Assembly (NCBI GenBank): GCA_020851635.1
Contig: JADZCJ010000069.1
Location: 1-64,000, forward strand
Source: Anaerolineae bacterium
GTDB lineage: Bacteria > Chloroflexota > Anaerolineae > UBA4142 > SHND01
Length of the DNA: 64,000 nt
Reading direction: 5' to 3'
The position numbers and the translations under genes were made by a program. Shown here piece after piece: positions 56,136 to 64,000 of this stretch. Numbering within the stretch: position 1 is the stretch's first letter; each line of letters starts with the position of its first letter. The notes beneath the pieces were generated by a model. That model was given only the letters and a program-made list of their open reading frames with translations. It had not been told where the DNA came from and did no database searches.

Positions 56136-58127
56136 ATGGTAACCGGCTGGTTTTTCAAGGGATGGAGGATTCTGACGAGCACGCGCGCGCTCACCGTTTT
56201 GGTAGCGGGCGCGTCCTTTTTGTTGTACTGGCGCACGGCAGCGCCAACCGTTCTGCCGGGAGATTCCGGCGAGTTCCAGTTTGCGGCGTGGGGCTTTTGG
56301 CTGGCGCACCCAACGGGATACCCGCTTTATCTGATTTTGGGCGGACTCTGGCAGCATCTTGTGCCGCTTGGCGACCCCGCGTTCCGATTGAATTTGTTTT
56401 CGGGATTTTGGTCTGCGCTCACAGTGGGAATTGCCTTTCGCGTGTTTTGGCAGACAACGCGCGCGCGTGGGGCAGCGGTCATTGCGGCATTGACGTTTGC
56501 GGTCTCGCCCCTGTTTTGGTCCCAGGCGACGCGCGCAGAAGTGTATGCGCTCAATACTTTGTTCATTGCGCTGCTCACGCTGTTGGGGCTCTTGTGGAAC
56601 GAAACGCCGCGCCGCCGGTACGCGGCTGCGTTCGCGGTGGTGTTCGGGCTGTCTCTGGCGCATCATCGGATGACAATACTGTTGATTCCCGCGTTCGCTG
56701 CGCTGTTTGCCAACCGCCTGCTCTTTTGGCGCGCGCCGAGTTCGGGGAGGGTCCGTGTTTCGTATTTGGGCGGACGCCCGGTCTCGATGATCAATACACC
56801 CACCGAGATCCGAAAAGAGTTCCTCCAACGCGCATTGATGTATGGAGTGCTGGCGTTGATTCCTTTGCTTTTATATCTCTACATTCCGCTTCGAACCGGC
56901 GCGACGCCGTATGCGACGATAGATTTGACGCCTGCCGCGCCCATCGTGGTCTTTGGAAATTCGGCGCGCGGATGGCTGGGGGTCGTGCTGGGGTCCGGCT
57001 TTTCGGGAGAATTGGGGATTGATGCGCGGACTGGCGCGGCGCTCGTAAACATGCCGGGTCAACTGGTCGCCCAGCTCAATCCGGTTGGGGTGTTGACTGC
57101 GGTGCTGGGTCTGGGCGCGCTCTTGTGGCGCAAGCAGTTTTCGCTGCTCGCGCTTGTGATACTCGGTTCGGTCACGTTTGTTTTGTTCAACAGCATTTAT
57201 CACATCGGCGATATTGCGGACTTTGATACGCCCATCTTTTTTTTCGCCTGTATCGCATTGGCGGCGGGCATCGCCCTGGTCATACAGTTTCTACAGAGCC
57301 ATGCCATGACACGACATGGCATTCTGCCTGCCGTTGCTCTGCTCGCGTTTCTGGTCGTGCTGCCGCTGCAAAATCTCTCTGTCAATTTTTATATCCAAGA
57401 CCGGAGTCGAGACCGCGACACACGGCGCGCGTGGGAAACCATGCTCGCGTCAAATCTACCCGACAATGCGATTCTGCTTTCAAACGACCGCGACGAAATG
57501 ACGCCGCTCTATTATTTACAGTTGGTCGAGGGCGAGCGCGCCGGATGGCTCGGTGTCTTTTCCAAAATCGCTCCGGGTCCGCAGTATGAAAATGTTGTGT
57601 CGTTGGTCGAGCAGTTGGCTTTGTCGGGCCGGCCCATCTATGCTATCAAACCAATTCCCGCCCTGCTCCTCAGATATGCCGTCGAGGAAACGAACGACGG
57701 CTTTTGGCGCGTCAAACCAATCACCATCGGTCCGCCTCAGCGCGAGAGCAACGCGGTCCTGGGCGAAATTCTGCGCGTGCGCGGTTTTTCGCTCCTTGCG
57801 GGAGAACGATATGCGGGCGAACAGATCACGCTCGGCGTACAATACGAACCATTAGAAAAGTTGGGGCGAGATTACACGACGAGCTTGCAGTTGTGGAACG
57901 AGGAAGGGGACAAAGTGGCGCAGGGGAATGACCATGTGCCGGGAGAAAATGAATATCCGCCAACCAAATGGCGCGTCGGGCAGGTGGTCCAAGACCAATT
58001 CGAAATCGAGCTGGATCCGTTGCTCGAGACCGACATTTACCGGGTCATGCTGGGAATCTATGACCCCGTGAGCGGCGAGGAGTTGGGCGAGACCACGCAA
58101 ATTGGGACGCTGCGAATTGACGAGTAG
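56136..58127 (+). CDS. DUF2723 (TMEM260-like) membrane protein, second copy
   Basis: 663 residues from ATG 56136, ten bases after the ILEI gene; the upstream in-frame TTG would overlap it. Signatures VLPGDSGEFQ (Asp43, Glu46), HPTGYPLYLILGG (58-70), ATRAEVYALNTLFIALLTLLG, LAHHRMT. The family and layout are as at 50588, so this is a paralogue. About 12 helices plus a soluble end. It is predicted to act with the neighbour on a lipid-linked sugar or a protein O-glycan. The stop lies 32 bases before the convergent barstar gene. Confidence 0.84.
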   Translation: MVTGWFFKGWRILTSTRALTVLVAGASFLLYWRTAAPTVLPGDSGEFQFAAWGFWLAHPTGYPLYLILGGLWQHLVPLGDPAFRLNLFSGFWSALTVGIAFRVFWQTTRARGAAVIAALTFAVSPLFWSQATRAEVYALNTLFIALLTLLGLLWNETPRRRYAAAFAVVFGLSLAHHRMTILLIPAFAALFANRLLFWRAPSSGRVRVSYLGGRPVSMINTPTEIRKEFLQRALMYGVLALIPLLLYLYIPLRTGATPYATIDLTPAAPIVVFGNSARGWLGVVLGSGFSGELGIDARTGAALVNMPGQLVAQLNPVGVLTAVLGLGALLWRKQFSLLALVILGSVTFVLFNSIYHIGDIADFDTPIFFFACIALAAGIALVIQFLQSHAMTRHGILPAVALLAFLVVLPLQNLSVNFYIQDRSRDRDTRRAWETMLASNLPDNAILLSNDRDEMTPLYYLQLVEGERAGWLGVFSKIAPGPQYENVVSLVEQLALSGRPIYAIKPIPALLLRYAVEETNDGFWRVKPITIGPPQRESNAVLGEILRVRGFSLLAGERYAGEQITLGVQYEPLEKLGRDYTTSLQLWNEEGDKVAQGNDHVPGENEYPPTKWRVGQVVQDQFEIELDPLLETDIYRVMLGIYDPVSGEELGETTQIGTLRIDE

Positions 58128-58141
58128 AACCCTCAATTTGG

Positions 58142-58162
58142 TTTCACTCTGACAACCTGCTA
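58142..58162 (-). repeat. second copy of the AGCAGGTTGTC(G/A)GAG 3'-end element
   Basis: On the minus strand the barstar stop codon and the following bases read TAGCAGGTTGTCAGAGTGAAA, matching the arm at 1008-1028 with one change. It again sits in a gap between convergent genes. The inverted partner arm seen at 934-948 is not present here. Confidence 0.55.
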
Positions 58163-58591
58163 CAGAACAGGAAACTCGTCGAGCCCGCGCCCGCGCAAGA
58201 GAACATAATAGGGAACGTTTGCGCCGCTCCAAAATTCGACGGCAGTCCTGAAAAGCTCGAGCGCGACCTCCCAATCCTCCGGCGCGTCGCGTCTGAATCG
58301 TTCGGGCGACTGCCACAGAATGATGAGACCGCCCGGCTGCGCCCAGCTCATGTCTGCGAGCATGTCATTCAACGCATCCCAATTCTTGCCAAAGTAGGCG
58401 GGGAACGACATGGCGGCGGCAATTTTTTCCAAAAAACTCTTTTTGTCGCGTATTTTACTACCGTCCAGATAATACAAATTGAACCCCGCTCGATTTGCCT
58501 CGGTTTTGAGAAACTTGACCGAAGCGCCGGACGCAAAATGATAAATGCCGGGTGGTTGGGTCCCCCGCAAGGCGCGCTGTAATTTACTCAT
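58160..58591 (-). CDS. barstar-family RNase inhibitor
   Basis: 143 residues from ATG 58591 (a TTG six bases earlier is possible). Residues 51-83 (FLEKIAAAMSFPAYFGKNWDAL, then NDMLADMSW) match the barstar core. By alignment with barstar, Asp72 equals Asp35 and Asp76 equals Asp39, both used to bind barnase; Trp38 is replaced by Asn75. No signal peptide, so it is cytoplasmic. The start overlaps the RNase gene by eight bases, so the pair is translated together. It most likely protects the cell from its own RNase before export. Confidence 0.9.
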   Translation of the reverse strand: MSKLQRALRGTQPPGIYHFASGASVKFLKTEANRAGFNLYYLDGSKIRDKKSFLEKIAAAMSFPAYFGKNWDALNDMLADMSWAQPGGLIILWQSPERFRRDAPEDWEVALELFRTAVEFWSGANVPYYVLLRGRGLDEFPVL

Positions 58592-59060
58592 CGTCAATAA
58601 TCACCTTGAAAGACTCGTAGTGGTCGTCAGTGTAATACAATTCGCCCTCTTGACCCGTGATGATGCGCCGCGCGCCACGGTCGTCCGAGCCGGGGGTCTC
58701 GACGGTGTATTCGTGATAATACGCGCTTGATTTGCGGGGCAGGATCCGTTCGCGATTCTGGAATACCCTCCCATCCTGCCGATAGGGAAAGGGTCCGCCC
58801 CGTTCTATCAGCGCGAGTGTGTCGAGCGCCTCTTGAGGCAGCTCGGACAGAGCGATGGTGTCAAACCCATTAATCTGCGCGGGACGCGTTGGGGTGGCGG
58901 GACGGGATGTCGCGGGCGGACGCGTAGCGAGAGACGAAATCCCATCTGCAGCGACAATCGGCAAAGCAGCAGTAGGGCGCGGCTTGACAGAAACCGCTGT
59001 GCCGCACGCAATCAAGCTGGCGGCGAATACAAGCAAAAAGAATAGATGAAAACGTTTCAT
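58584..59060 (-). CDS. RNase Sa/barnase-superfamily ribonuclease lipoprotein
   Basis: 158 residues from ATG 59060. Lipobox SLIAC (Cys19) makes it a lipoprotein; a Pro/Thr/Arg-rich linker runs to about residue 62. The catalytic domain (64-155) closely follows Streptomyces RNase Sa: LPQEALDTLALIERGGPFPY, FQNRE, YYHEYTV, RGARRI and DDHYESF. By comparison with RNase Sa, Glu117 is the base (Glu54), His147 the acid (His85), and Arg128 and Arg132 match Arg65 and Arg69. No disulfide-forming cysteines remain. It should be a guanyl-preferring RNA endonuclease held on the cell surface. Most relatives are freely secreted. Barstar is encoded next. Confidence 0.92.
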   Translation of the reverse strand: MKRFHLFFLLVFAASLIACGTAVSVKPRPTAALPIVAADGISSLATRPPATSRPATPTRPAQINGFDTIALSELPQEALDTLALIERGGPFPYRQDGRVFQNRERILPRKSSAYYHEYTVETPGSDDRGARRIITGQEGELYYTDDHYESFKVIIDDE

Positions 59061-59066
59061 GCTGTA

Positions 59067-60749
59067 TCAACCCGGGACCGTTGAACGCACCGTGAGACCG
59101 GCTGCCACGAGCGCGGCAATGCCCGCGACAGCAAAGAGCGCAACAAGCGCCCACTGCGGTTGAGCGGCGGGTATTTCGGGGACTGTAAACCCATCGAGGT
59201 TTACATCCCCCTCGGCGCGCAGGGTGAGAGTATGCGCGGTGCGCGCAAGACCCACAGCAACGGGGATTCTCACTTGCCATTCCGATTCTATCCCAGCCAA
59301 GTCAACAAAACTTGCGCCCGCCTGATCGCGCGGCAAGCCATTGACAGGGCTGCCGTCGAGAGATAGATATAACCGCCCAAGACCGGGTCCTCGTCGGGCG
59401 AGCAATTCCAGCCCCTGCCCATAAAAACGCAGCGTGCCTCCTGCGTTCCCCTCCGACGCGCGCACATATTGACCACTACTCGCGTTCTCACTGCGGGTCC
59501 ACTTCCATTCCTGGTCGAGCACCAATGCGGGATTCGACTCTTGGTATTCACCCGGCATTGCCACCTGTTCCGCCCGTGCCGCCGCGCTGACCGCCGCATA
59601 AACCGGACGAGGCGTAAAATCCGTATCCACCATCCGAAAATATGCCTCGGGGTTGTTCGGAGGGATATCCCCGACCTGGCGGAAAAACCAGATGCTCACA
59701 ACGCCTGCCCAGGACCAGTTTTCGCGCGCCAACTCGATACCACGCACGGTGTATTCCGCCTGCTGCTGCTCGGTCACGCGTCCCCACACCAGCCGACTGT
59801 CGGGGATTGATTCGGGCGCGGCATTCCATCCGTACTCGAGAATCCAGATTGCTTTGGCAGCATCGCCAAACTTTTCCATGACGGCGCGTTCCAATAGCAC
59901 GCGCTGAAAATTCAGATTGCCGGGATTTGGCGGGTCATCGGGCGAGCTGCCCAATCCAAACGCATTGGCAGAGAGAATGTCAAAGTAATCTTTTGCGCCT
60001 GCCGCATACATTTCCTCGAGGAACTGAAGATCGTTCATGTTGCGGTATTGGGCAGAGCCGGGGGTAAAGGTTTCGCCAAGGGTGATGGCGAGAGGCGCAG
60101 AAAGAATTTGTATGTCCGGATTGACCGCTTTGGTGCGCTCGTAGGCGATCTTGAGCAGCCGCGCATACGAGGCGGGATCAATGGGCGCATCGTTCCACTC
60201 GCGCGCAAGATTCGGCTCGTTCCAAATCTGGAAATAATTGATCCTGTCGCCAAAGTGGCGCGCAACCGCTTGAACAAAGTTACCATAGTCCTCAAAATCG
60301 TCAGGAGGACCGGATGAACCGGTGGCGCTGGCGCGCGAGCGCGCCCATTGCGGCGGACGGTCGAGACGGGCAATCACCTGAATGTTGTTGCTGCGGAACA
60401 AATCCACAATCTCGTCGTATTTGGTCCAGTTGTAAACTCCGGGTTCCGGCTCGATTTCCGCCCAGATAAATTCCTGGCGCGCCCAGCCGATCCCTGCCTC
60501 GCGCGCCATCCGCACGGTCCGTTCGCGTTTCCACGCTTCAACCTCACGTTCGAGAAAAAAGTTGGCGCCAAAGGGATTGACATCGGTATTGGCAATCTCG
60601 CGCCCTGCCCGGAACGGTGGCGGCGGAACTGCAAATACCGTGTCGCGCAAATACAAAAACCCCGCCGCGCTCAAAAGGACGAGACCGATCGAGAGCAAGA
60701 GTGAAAACCGCGCGCGAGGCGACAGACGAGAGACGATACCGAGATTCAT
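59067..60749 (-). CDS. membrane-tethered GH-A clan glycoside hydrolase (cellulase/xylosidase-like)
   Basis: 561 residues from ATG 60749; longer frames are not credible starts. An N-terminal helix (about 14-36) and a C-terminal helix (about 535-555) frame a TIM-barrel with YFQIWNEPN (acid/base Glu178) and IWILEYGWN (nucleophile Glu305), the clan GH-A pair. A beta-sandwich of about 130 residues follows, with GQYVRASEG and LRFYGQGLELLARRGPG. Closest by eye to GH39/GH5-type enzymes; the linkage is unknown. It is six bases from the RNase gene, so the three form a likely operon. Confidence 0.82.
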   Translation of the reverse strand: MNLGIVSRLSPRARFSLLLSIGLVLLSAAGFLYLRDTVFAVPPPPFRAGREIANTDVNPFGANFFLEREVEAWKRERTVRMAREAGIGWARQEFIWAEIEPEPGVYNWTKYDEIVDLFRSNNIQVIARLDRPPQWARSRASATGSSGPPDDFEDYGNFVQAVARHFGDRINYFQIWNEPNLAREWNDAPIDPASYARLLKIAYERTKAVNPDIQILSAPLAITLGETFTPGSAQYRNMNDLQFLEEMYAAGAKDYFDILSANAFGLGSSPDDPPNPGNLNFQRVLLERAVMEKFGDAAKAIWILEYGWNAAPESIPDSRLVWGRVTEQQQAEYTVRGIELARENWSWAGVVSIWFFRQVGDIPPNNPEAYFRMVDTDFTPRPVYAAVSAAARAEQVAMPGEYQESNPALVLDQEWKWTRSENASSGQYVRASEGNAGGTLRFYGQGLELLARRGPGLGRLYLSLDGSPVNGLPRDQAGASFVDLAGIESEWQVRIPVAVGLARTAHTLTLRAEGDVNLDGFTVPEIPAAQPQWALVALFAVAGIAALVAAGLTVRSTVPG

Positions 60750-60787
60750 TCGAAAGGGTTGAGGGTGACAAAGCAAAGGAGAGAGAG

Positions 60788-60829
60788 AAAAAAAAGAAAC
60801 GCCCCCGAAGGCATTATACATTCGGGGGC
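60788..60829 (-). terminator. intrinsic terminator of the cytochrome c gene
   Basis: On the minus strand GCCCCCGAA (60829-60821) pairs perfectly with TTCGGGGGC (60809-60801), then a T-rich tract (60799-60788). The 9-bp GC-rich stem plus T run is a classic terminator, 23 bases after the cytochrome c stop. TATAAT occurs inside the loop on the same strand. Confidence 0.88.
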
Positions 60830-60851
60830 ATTGAACGCGCAAAAGAATTTC

Positions 60852-61709
60852 TTATTGTGGGACATAGAGCTTGCAGGGTGACCGTTCGTACATGATCACC
60901 TGCCATATCTCTTCGTCCGAAAGGCGCGGACCCCAGGCGGGCATACCGGTTGCCGTCTTGCCATTGACGACGGCATTATGATGCTGGCCCATGTCAAACG
61001 CTTCCATCGCGGTGCAGTCGGTAAAGTTGCGTGGTTTGACCGCGCCGGTTGCGCCGGGACCATCGCCGCCCAGCCCTTCCCCATGACATGCCGCGCAGTT
61101 CTTGTCATAGATCGCTTTGCCGGCATTGAGAATGTCTTCGCTCGGCGGTGATGCCGGGAAAGGAATCGTCGCGTACAGCTGATCCAGCGGAATCGGCGTC
61201 GGCGTCGGACCGGGGGTGGGCGTGACAATCGCAACGATGGGGTCAAATTCGCCCGGCGCCCAATTCAACACGAACGCGGTCAGCGAGTCCACTTGATCGG
61301 GCCGCAGCGGACCCCCATAGTCCTGGCTCCACGTCGGCATGTGCTCGGTATAGCCCTCGTTTGCGTAATAAGCTGAAAACTGCGGGCGACCTGCAGCGAT
61401 CGTGTTTTTGATAAAGTCATGTGTCGTCCCATTCCACTGAATCGCTTTCAGGTATGGCGTATTTTTTAGGTCGAGCAAATCCTTGCGATTCAGCGGCGGA
61501 CCTTTGCCCACAATGCCATCACCGTGCTCACCGTGACAGGTCGCGCAATAAAGCTCATAACTTTCGGCGCCAGCTTGAATCGCCCGCCCTTCGAAACTAG
61601 CCGTGTAATTTGCCATCCGCGCGTCTTCTGCCGCCCAATAAATCAGCATCACAATCACGGTTGCGGCGGTAAAAAGAATCCCGATCAGAATCTTGAACTG
61701 AACACTCAT
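60852..61709 (-). CDS. membrane-anchored diheme cytochrome c
   Basis: 285 residues from ATG 61709. One N-terminal helix (about 5-25) anchors it. Heme sites are CATCH (Cys55, Cys58, His59) and CAACH (Cys205, Cys208, His209). Axial Met candidates are Met125 (HMPTW) and Met256 (GMPAW). A Pro/Thr-rich link lies between the two domains. It hands electrons on from the cytochrome b complex encoded upstream. Starts 58 bases after cytochrome b and ends at a strong terminator. Confidence 0.93.
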   Translation of the reverse strand: MSVQFKILIGILFTAATVIVMLIYWAAEDARMANYTASFEGRAIQAGAESYELYCATCHGEHGDGIVGKGPPLNRKDLLDLKNTPYLKAIQWNGTTHDFIKNTIAAGRPQFSAYYANEGYTEHMPTWSQDYGGPLRPDQVDSLTAFVLNWAPGEFDPIVAIVTPTPGPTPTPIPLDQLYATIPFPASPPSEDILNAGKAIYDKNCAACHGEGLGGDGPGATGAVKPRNFTDCTAMEAFDMGQHHNAVVNGKTATGMPAWGPRLSDEEIWQVIMYERSPCKLYVPQ

Positions 61710-61767
61710 GTCCCGTTAAAAATGTTTGCGGAGCGAATTGTGGTTCGCGCCGCAAACATTATTTCCT

Positions 61768-63828
61768 TTACTTGTAAAGAGAATTCTCATGCAAAAAGAT
61801 GATCCGGTTATATTCGCCGTTGTCGGAAGGAGTCACAATTTTGGGGTCCCAGCGAACCTGCAATTCGATACGCTTGAGACCGTTTTGCTGGAACTGTTCG
61901 ATGAGAAAAGTGCCGGTCGGATTCGGCAGCCCATGCACTTTATCACCTTCCGCCCAGAGCTGTCCGCGCCGTTGGATCTCTTGCTGAATCGCAGAAAGCA
62001 TGCGCTCAAACTCGGTATTGCTTTGACTCGGAACGGCATAGTCAGCCAGATTGTACTCGCCATCGGGCAGGTTATTGTAACCGAGACGGCGCACCACCCC
62101 CCAATCGTCCGGAACAAGCGGCACCGGCGGCAAAACACCTTCGGCCGGCATGAACGCTTGACCGATTTCCACAGCGGGCGGCGCCGTAACGCCATAGAAC
62201 GGCGTCCCTTGATACCAGATGACCAGCATAAAGATCGTAGATACAATCGCCACCAGCACCGTGCCTTTGCGATTCTTGAGCAGCTGACGGCTGGGTTTCG
62301 AGCCCCAGAATTTCTCCCACCACTCGTTGATGTATGGCACACCCAAGAACAGTGCGGGAATAATCATCGTCGGGATAATCACGCCCTGCCACGCGGGGCT
62401 GTCATAGCCGCACACCAAACAGACCATCGGGTTGTTTTCAAAGCCCTCGGCAGTTTGAATGCCCAGCGCAATCAGCCCCTGATTCAAGCCGTAATCAACT
62501 GCGCGAATCGCGGGCAAAACAAAGGCGTCTTTGAGCAGCCCCTGAATCCACAAAAAGTACCAGGGCGCCGTAGTATGCAGCGGCGTATTCAAGGGGTCGC
62601 TGTGCTCTTGCAGGGGCGCATGAAAAATCCATGCCGAGTAGGCAATGACCAGAAACGTTGCGATCGCAGCCCACAACAATTCGCGCGTAAACAATTCGGG
62701 AAGATAGTCAATGCGCTCTTTTGCCGCTTTGCGCACGGCAGGGTCGGGCGATTCTTCTTCACCGGCGGGCACAGAAATGCCGTGCGTGCGCGCGACGCGA
62801 TAATAGTGGACCGAAATCAGGACGACCGTCAACGCGGGCAGCGCAAACACATGCATCAGATAAAAGCGGAGCAGACCGTTCTGATTGATCGTGTCGCCGC
62901 CGCGCATGATCAAGTTCGAGAGATAACCGACAATTTCTTTTGGCGGGACGGATTTTGCCATGGAGGTGCCAATCGTCACCGCCCAATACGCCAACTGGTC
63001 CCAGGGGAGCAAATAGCCGCTGAACGACAGCGCAAACGTCAAGATCAGCAGAACGACGCCGGTCAACCACGTAAATGTCCGCGGCGGCTTGAAAGACCCT
63101 GTCAGAAACACCCGGGTCATGTGCAGCACGACGATTAGCACCATCAACTCGGCGCCAACACGATGCAGATCGCGCATCAGCTGCCCGAACGGCACCTCCG
63201 TCATGATTTTGACAATGTCCTCGTATGCGCGCCGGTCGGACGGCGTATAAAAGACCATCAGAATCACGCCCGTGATCGTTTCAAGCATGAACATGTAGAA
63301 CGAGAGATAGCCCAAGCCCCAGGTATGCGAAAACTTGGTCGAGGACTTTTCATAGTATTTGGGGCGAATGTGGGCAAAGAATGCGTTTACGTGAACCTTG
63401 TAGCGCGGATTTGGCTTTTCGATGGCAGGGTCGCCGCGAAAGAACGCGCGCGTGTCGGCGATGCCCATCCCGGCGGTAATTGCGCGCACTGTATTGTCCG
63501 CTTGCTGCCATGCCACTTCTTTGGTTTTCTCGACAAACTCGGTACGCCCTTCGGGAGTGCTGCGCGCCCGTTCAACCCACGGAACGAGTTCTTTGATGGC
63601 ATGCGGCGATTTTTCGCGGACAAAACCCACAAACCGCTGCGACCGGGTCTCGCGCGTCTGAACCTGGAAAAGTTCGCCTCCCGTATCTCCGTCGGTCTGC
63701 GCGACATCCTCCGCATGACCATTGGCATCATGCCCGTTCGTATCGTGACCGTCGGCTGGAGCACCGGCTTTGGGTTTGCCGTTCTCATCCGCGGGCTTTT
63801 TCTTGATTTGACGATTGAATAAACCCAT
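61768..63828 (-). CDS. cytochrome b of a bc/b6f-type quinol-oxidising complex
   Basis: 686 residues from ATG 63828, much longer than usual. Heme ligands are His222/His236 and His326/His341; the 15-residue spacing of the second pair is the cytochrome b6 type. A subunit IV-like half follows with TAPWYFLWIQGLLK, where the usual PEWY motif of the quinol site reads APWYF. Residues 1-145 are hydrophilic; residues 24-40 hold a GHD/NGH repeat rich in His and Asp. A soluble part of about 150 residues sits after the last helix. Quinol oxidation, proton release and electron transfer to the cytochrome c encoded next. Spacing to the probable Rieske gene is 70 bases. Confidence 0.93.
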   Translation of the reverse strand: MGLFNRQIKKKPADENGKPKAGAPADGHDTNGHDANGHAEDVAQTDGDTGGELFQVQTRETRSQRFVGFVREKSPHAIKELVPWVERARSTPEGRTEFVEKTKEVAWQQADNTVRAITAGMGIADTRAFFRGDPAIEKPNPRYKVHVNAFFAHIRPKYYEKSSTKFSHTWGLGYLSFYMFMLETITGVILMVFYTPSDRRAYEDIVKIMTEVPFGQLMRDLHRVGAELMVLIVVLHMTRVFLTGSFKPPRTFTWLTGVVLLILTFALSFSGYLLPWDQLAYWAVTIGTSMAKSVPPKEIVGYLSNLIMRGGDTINQNGLLRFYLMHVFALPALTVVLISVHYYRVARTHGISVPAGEEESPDPAVRKAAKERIDYLPELFTRELLWAAIATFLVIAYSAWIFHAPLQEHSDPLNTPLHTTAPWYFLWIQGLLKDAFVLPAIRAVDYGLNQGLIALGIQTAEGFENNPMVCLVCGYDSPAWQGVIIPTMIIPALFLGVPYINEWWEKFWGSKPSRQLLKNRKGTVLVAIVSTIFMLVIWYQGTPFYGVTAPPAVEIGQAFMPAEGVLPPVPLVPDDWGVVRRLGYNNLPDGEYNLADYAVPSQSNTEFERMLSAIQQEIQRRGQLWAEGDKVHGLPNPTGTFLIEQFQQNGLKRIELQVRWDPKIVTPSDNGEYNRIIFLHENSLYK

Positions 63829-63898
63829 ATCTATGCCCTCCGGCGAAAAGCGTTTGCATTCTGCCGTGGAACGTCGTCATCCGTCTTGATTAATATAC

Positions 63899-64000
63899 CT
63901 AACCGTGAGTTGCGCCCAGAATAATCTTGCCGGTATCTACAACCAGGATCGCATTGGGGGAAGGAATGGGAAGGGGGTCACCTTTGGCATCCGTTTCGGC
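63899..64000 (-). CDS. C-terminal end of a probable Rieske-type gene, truncated by the window edge
   Basis: The final 33 codons of a minus-strand gene, ending at TAG 63899-63901. The tail reads PNAILVVDTGKIILGATHG, a beta-strand-rich end. No cluster-binding motif is inside the window. The identity is inferred from the usual gene order (Rieske, cytochrome b, cytochrome c) and not from the sequence itself. Confidence 0.4.
   Translation of the reverse strand, partial: AETDAKGDPLPIPSPNAILVVDTGKIILGATHG

Noticed and set aside
1-64000. CRISPR array, tRNA, rRNA, transposase or phage genes
   Set aside because: Intergenic regions were read for direct-repeat arrays, cloverleaf-like sequence, and coding regions for recombinases or capsid proteins; none was seen.

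Overview
The window reads as one contig of a Chloroflexota (Chloroflexi) genome, probably Anaerolineae- or Caldilinea-like. This is inferred from protein families, not from a marker gene. The pointers are two DUF2298 (YYY-motif) proteins, TIGR03663/Agl23-type membrane proteins, MalT-like LuxR regulators, choice-of-anchor Q beta-helix secretion, many lipoproteins with Pro/Thr-rich linkers, and a diheme cytochrome c next to a b6-type cytochrome b. The window is gene-dense and moderately GC-rich. I see no rRNA, tRNA, CRISPR array, insertion sequence or prophage.

Region 1 (1-1030): the end of a possible TPR protein, a PsbP/DcrB-like lipoprotein, and a convergent gap with two stem-loops. Region 2 (1031-21798, minus strand): nine co-directional genes, nearly all abutting or overlapping. 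They encode an LPG-synthase-TM-type flippase, a GT4 glycosyltransferase, a SAM methyltransferase and six very large GT-C-fold or DUF2298 membrane proteins, one of which ends in an NHL propeller. This is the dominant feature of the window and looks like one operon for making or decorating a surface glycan from lipid-linked sugars.

Region 3 (21799-26286): a divergent promoter region with a 22-bp perfect palindrome, a type I glutamine synthetase, an internally duplicated membrane protein, and a secreted beta-helix protein with a long structured leader. Region 4 (26287-32970, minus): a tight operon mtaB - HIT - lepA - OsmC - enoyl-CoA hydratase - GT39, with a near-consensus promoter. Region 5 (33047-40534, plus): ArsA-type ATPase, PLP decarboxylase, methyltransferase, GT2, radical SAM/SPASM and alkaline-phosphatase-superfamily hydrolase. 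The last four look like an uncharacterised envelope or lipid modification set.

Region 6 (40535-49317): a 0.7-kb gap without recognisable genes, then a possible leader ORF, a GH63-like glucosidase translationally linked to a MalT-like regulator, a strong terminator, a membrane-anchored serine hydrolase and a small conserved-looking protein. Region 7 (49318-58162): a lipoprotein alpha/beta hydrolase, two DUF2723 membrane glycosyltransferase-like proteins, a VTT/DedA protein and a GT-C-like protein ending in an ILEI/FAM3-type domain. Region 8 (58160-64000, minus): a GH-A clan glycosidase, an RNase Sa-like lipoprotein with an overlapping barstar gene, and a cytochrome bc/b6-type complex (cytochrome c, cytochrome b, and the end of a probable Rieske gene).

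Surface glycobiology is the recurring theme: at least nine GT-C or GT-C-like membrane proteins are present. The most promising second looks are the RNase Sa-lipoprotein/barstar pair, the ILEI-domain fusion, the nine-gene GT-C operon, the radical SAM/GT2/phosphodiesterase set, and a repeat of the type AGCAGGTTGTCGGAG that recurs at convergent gene ends.
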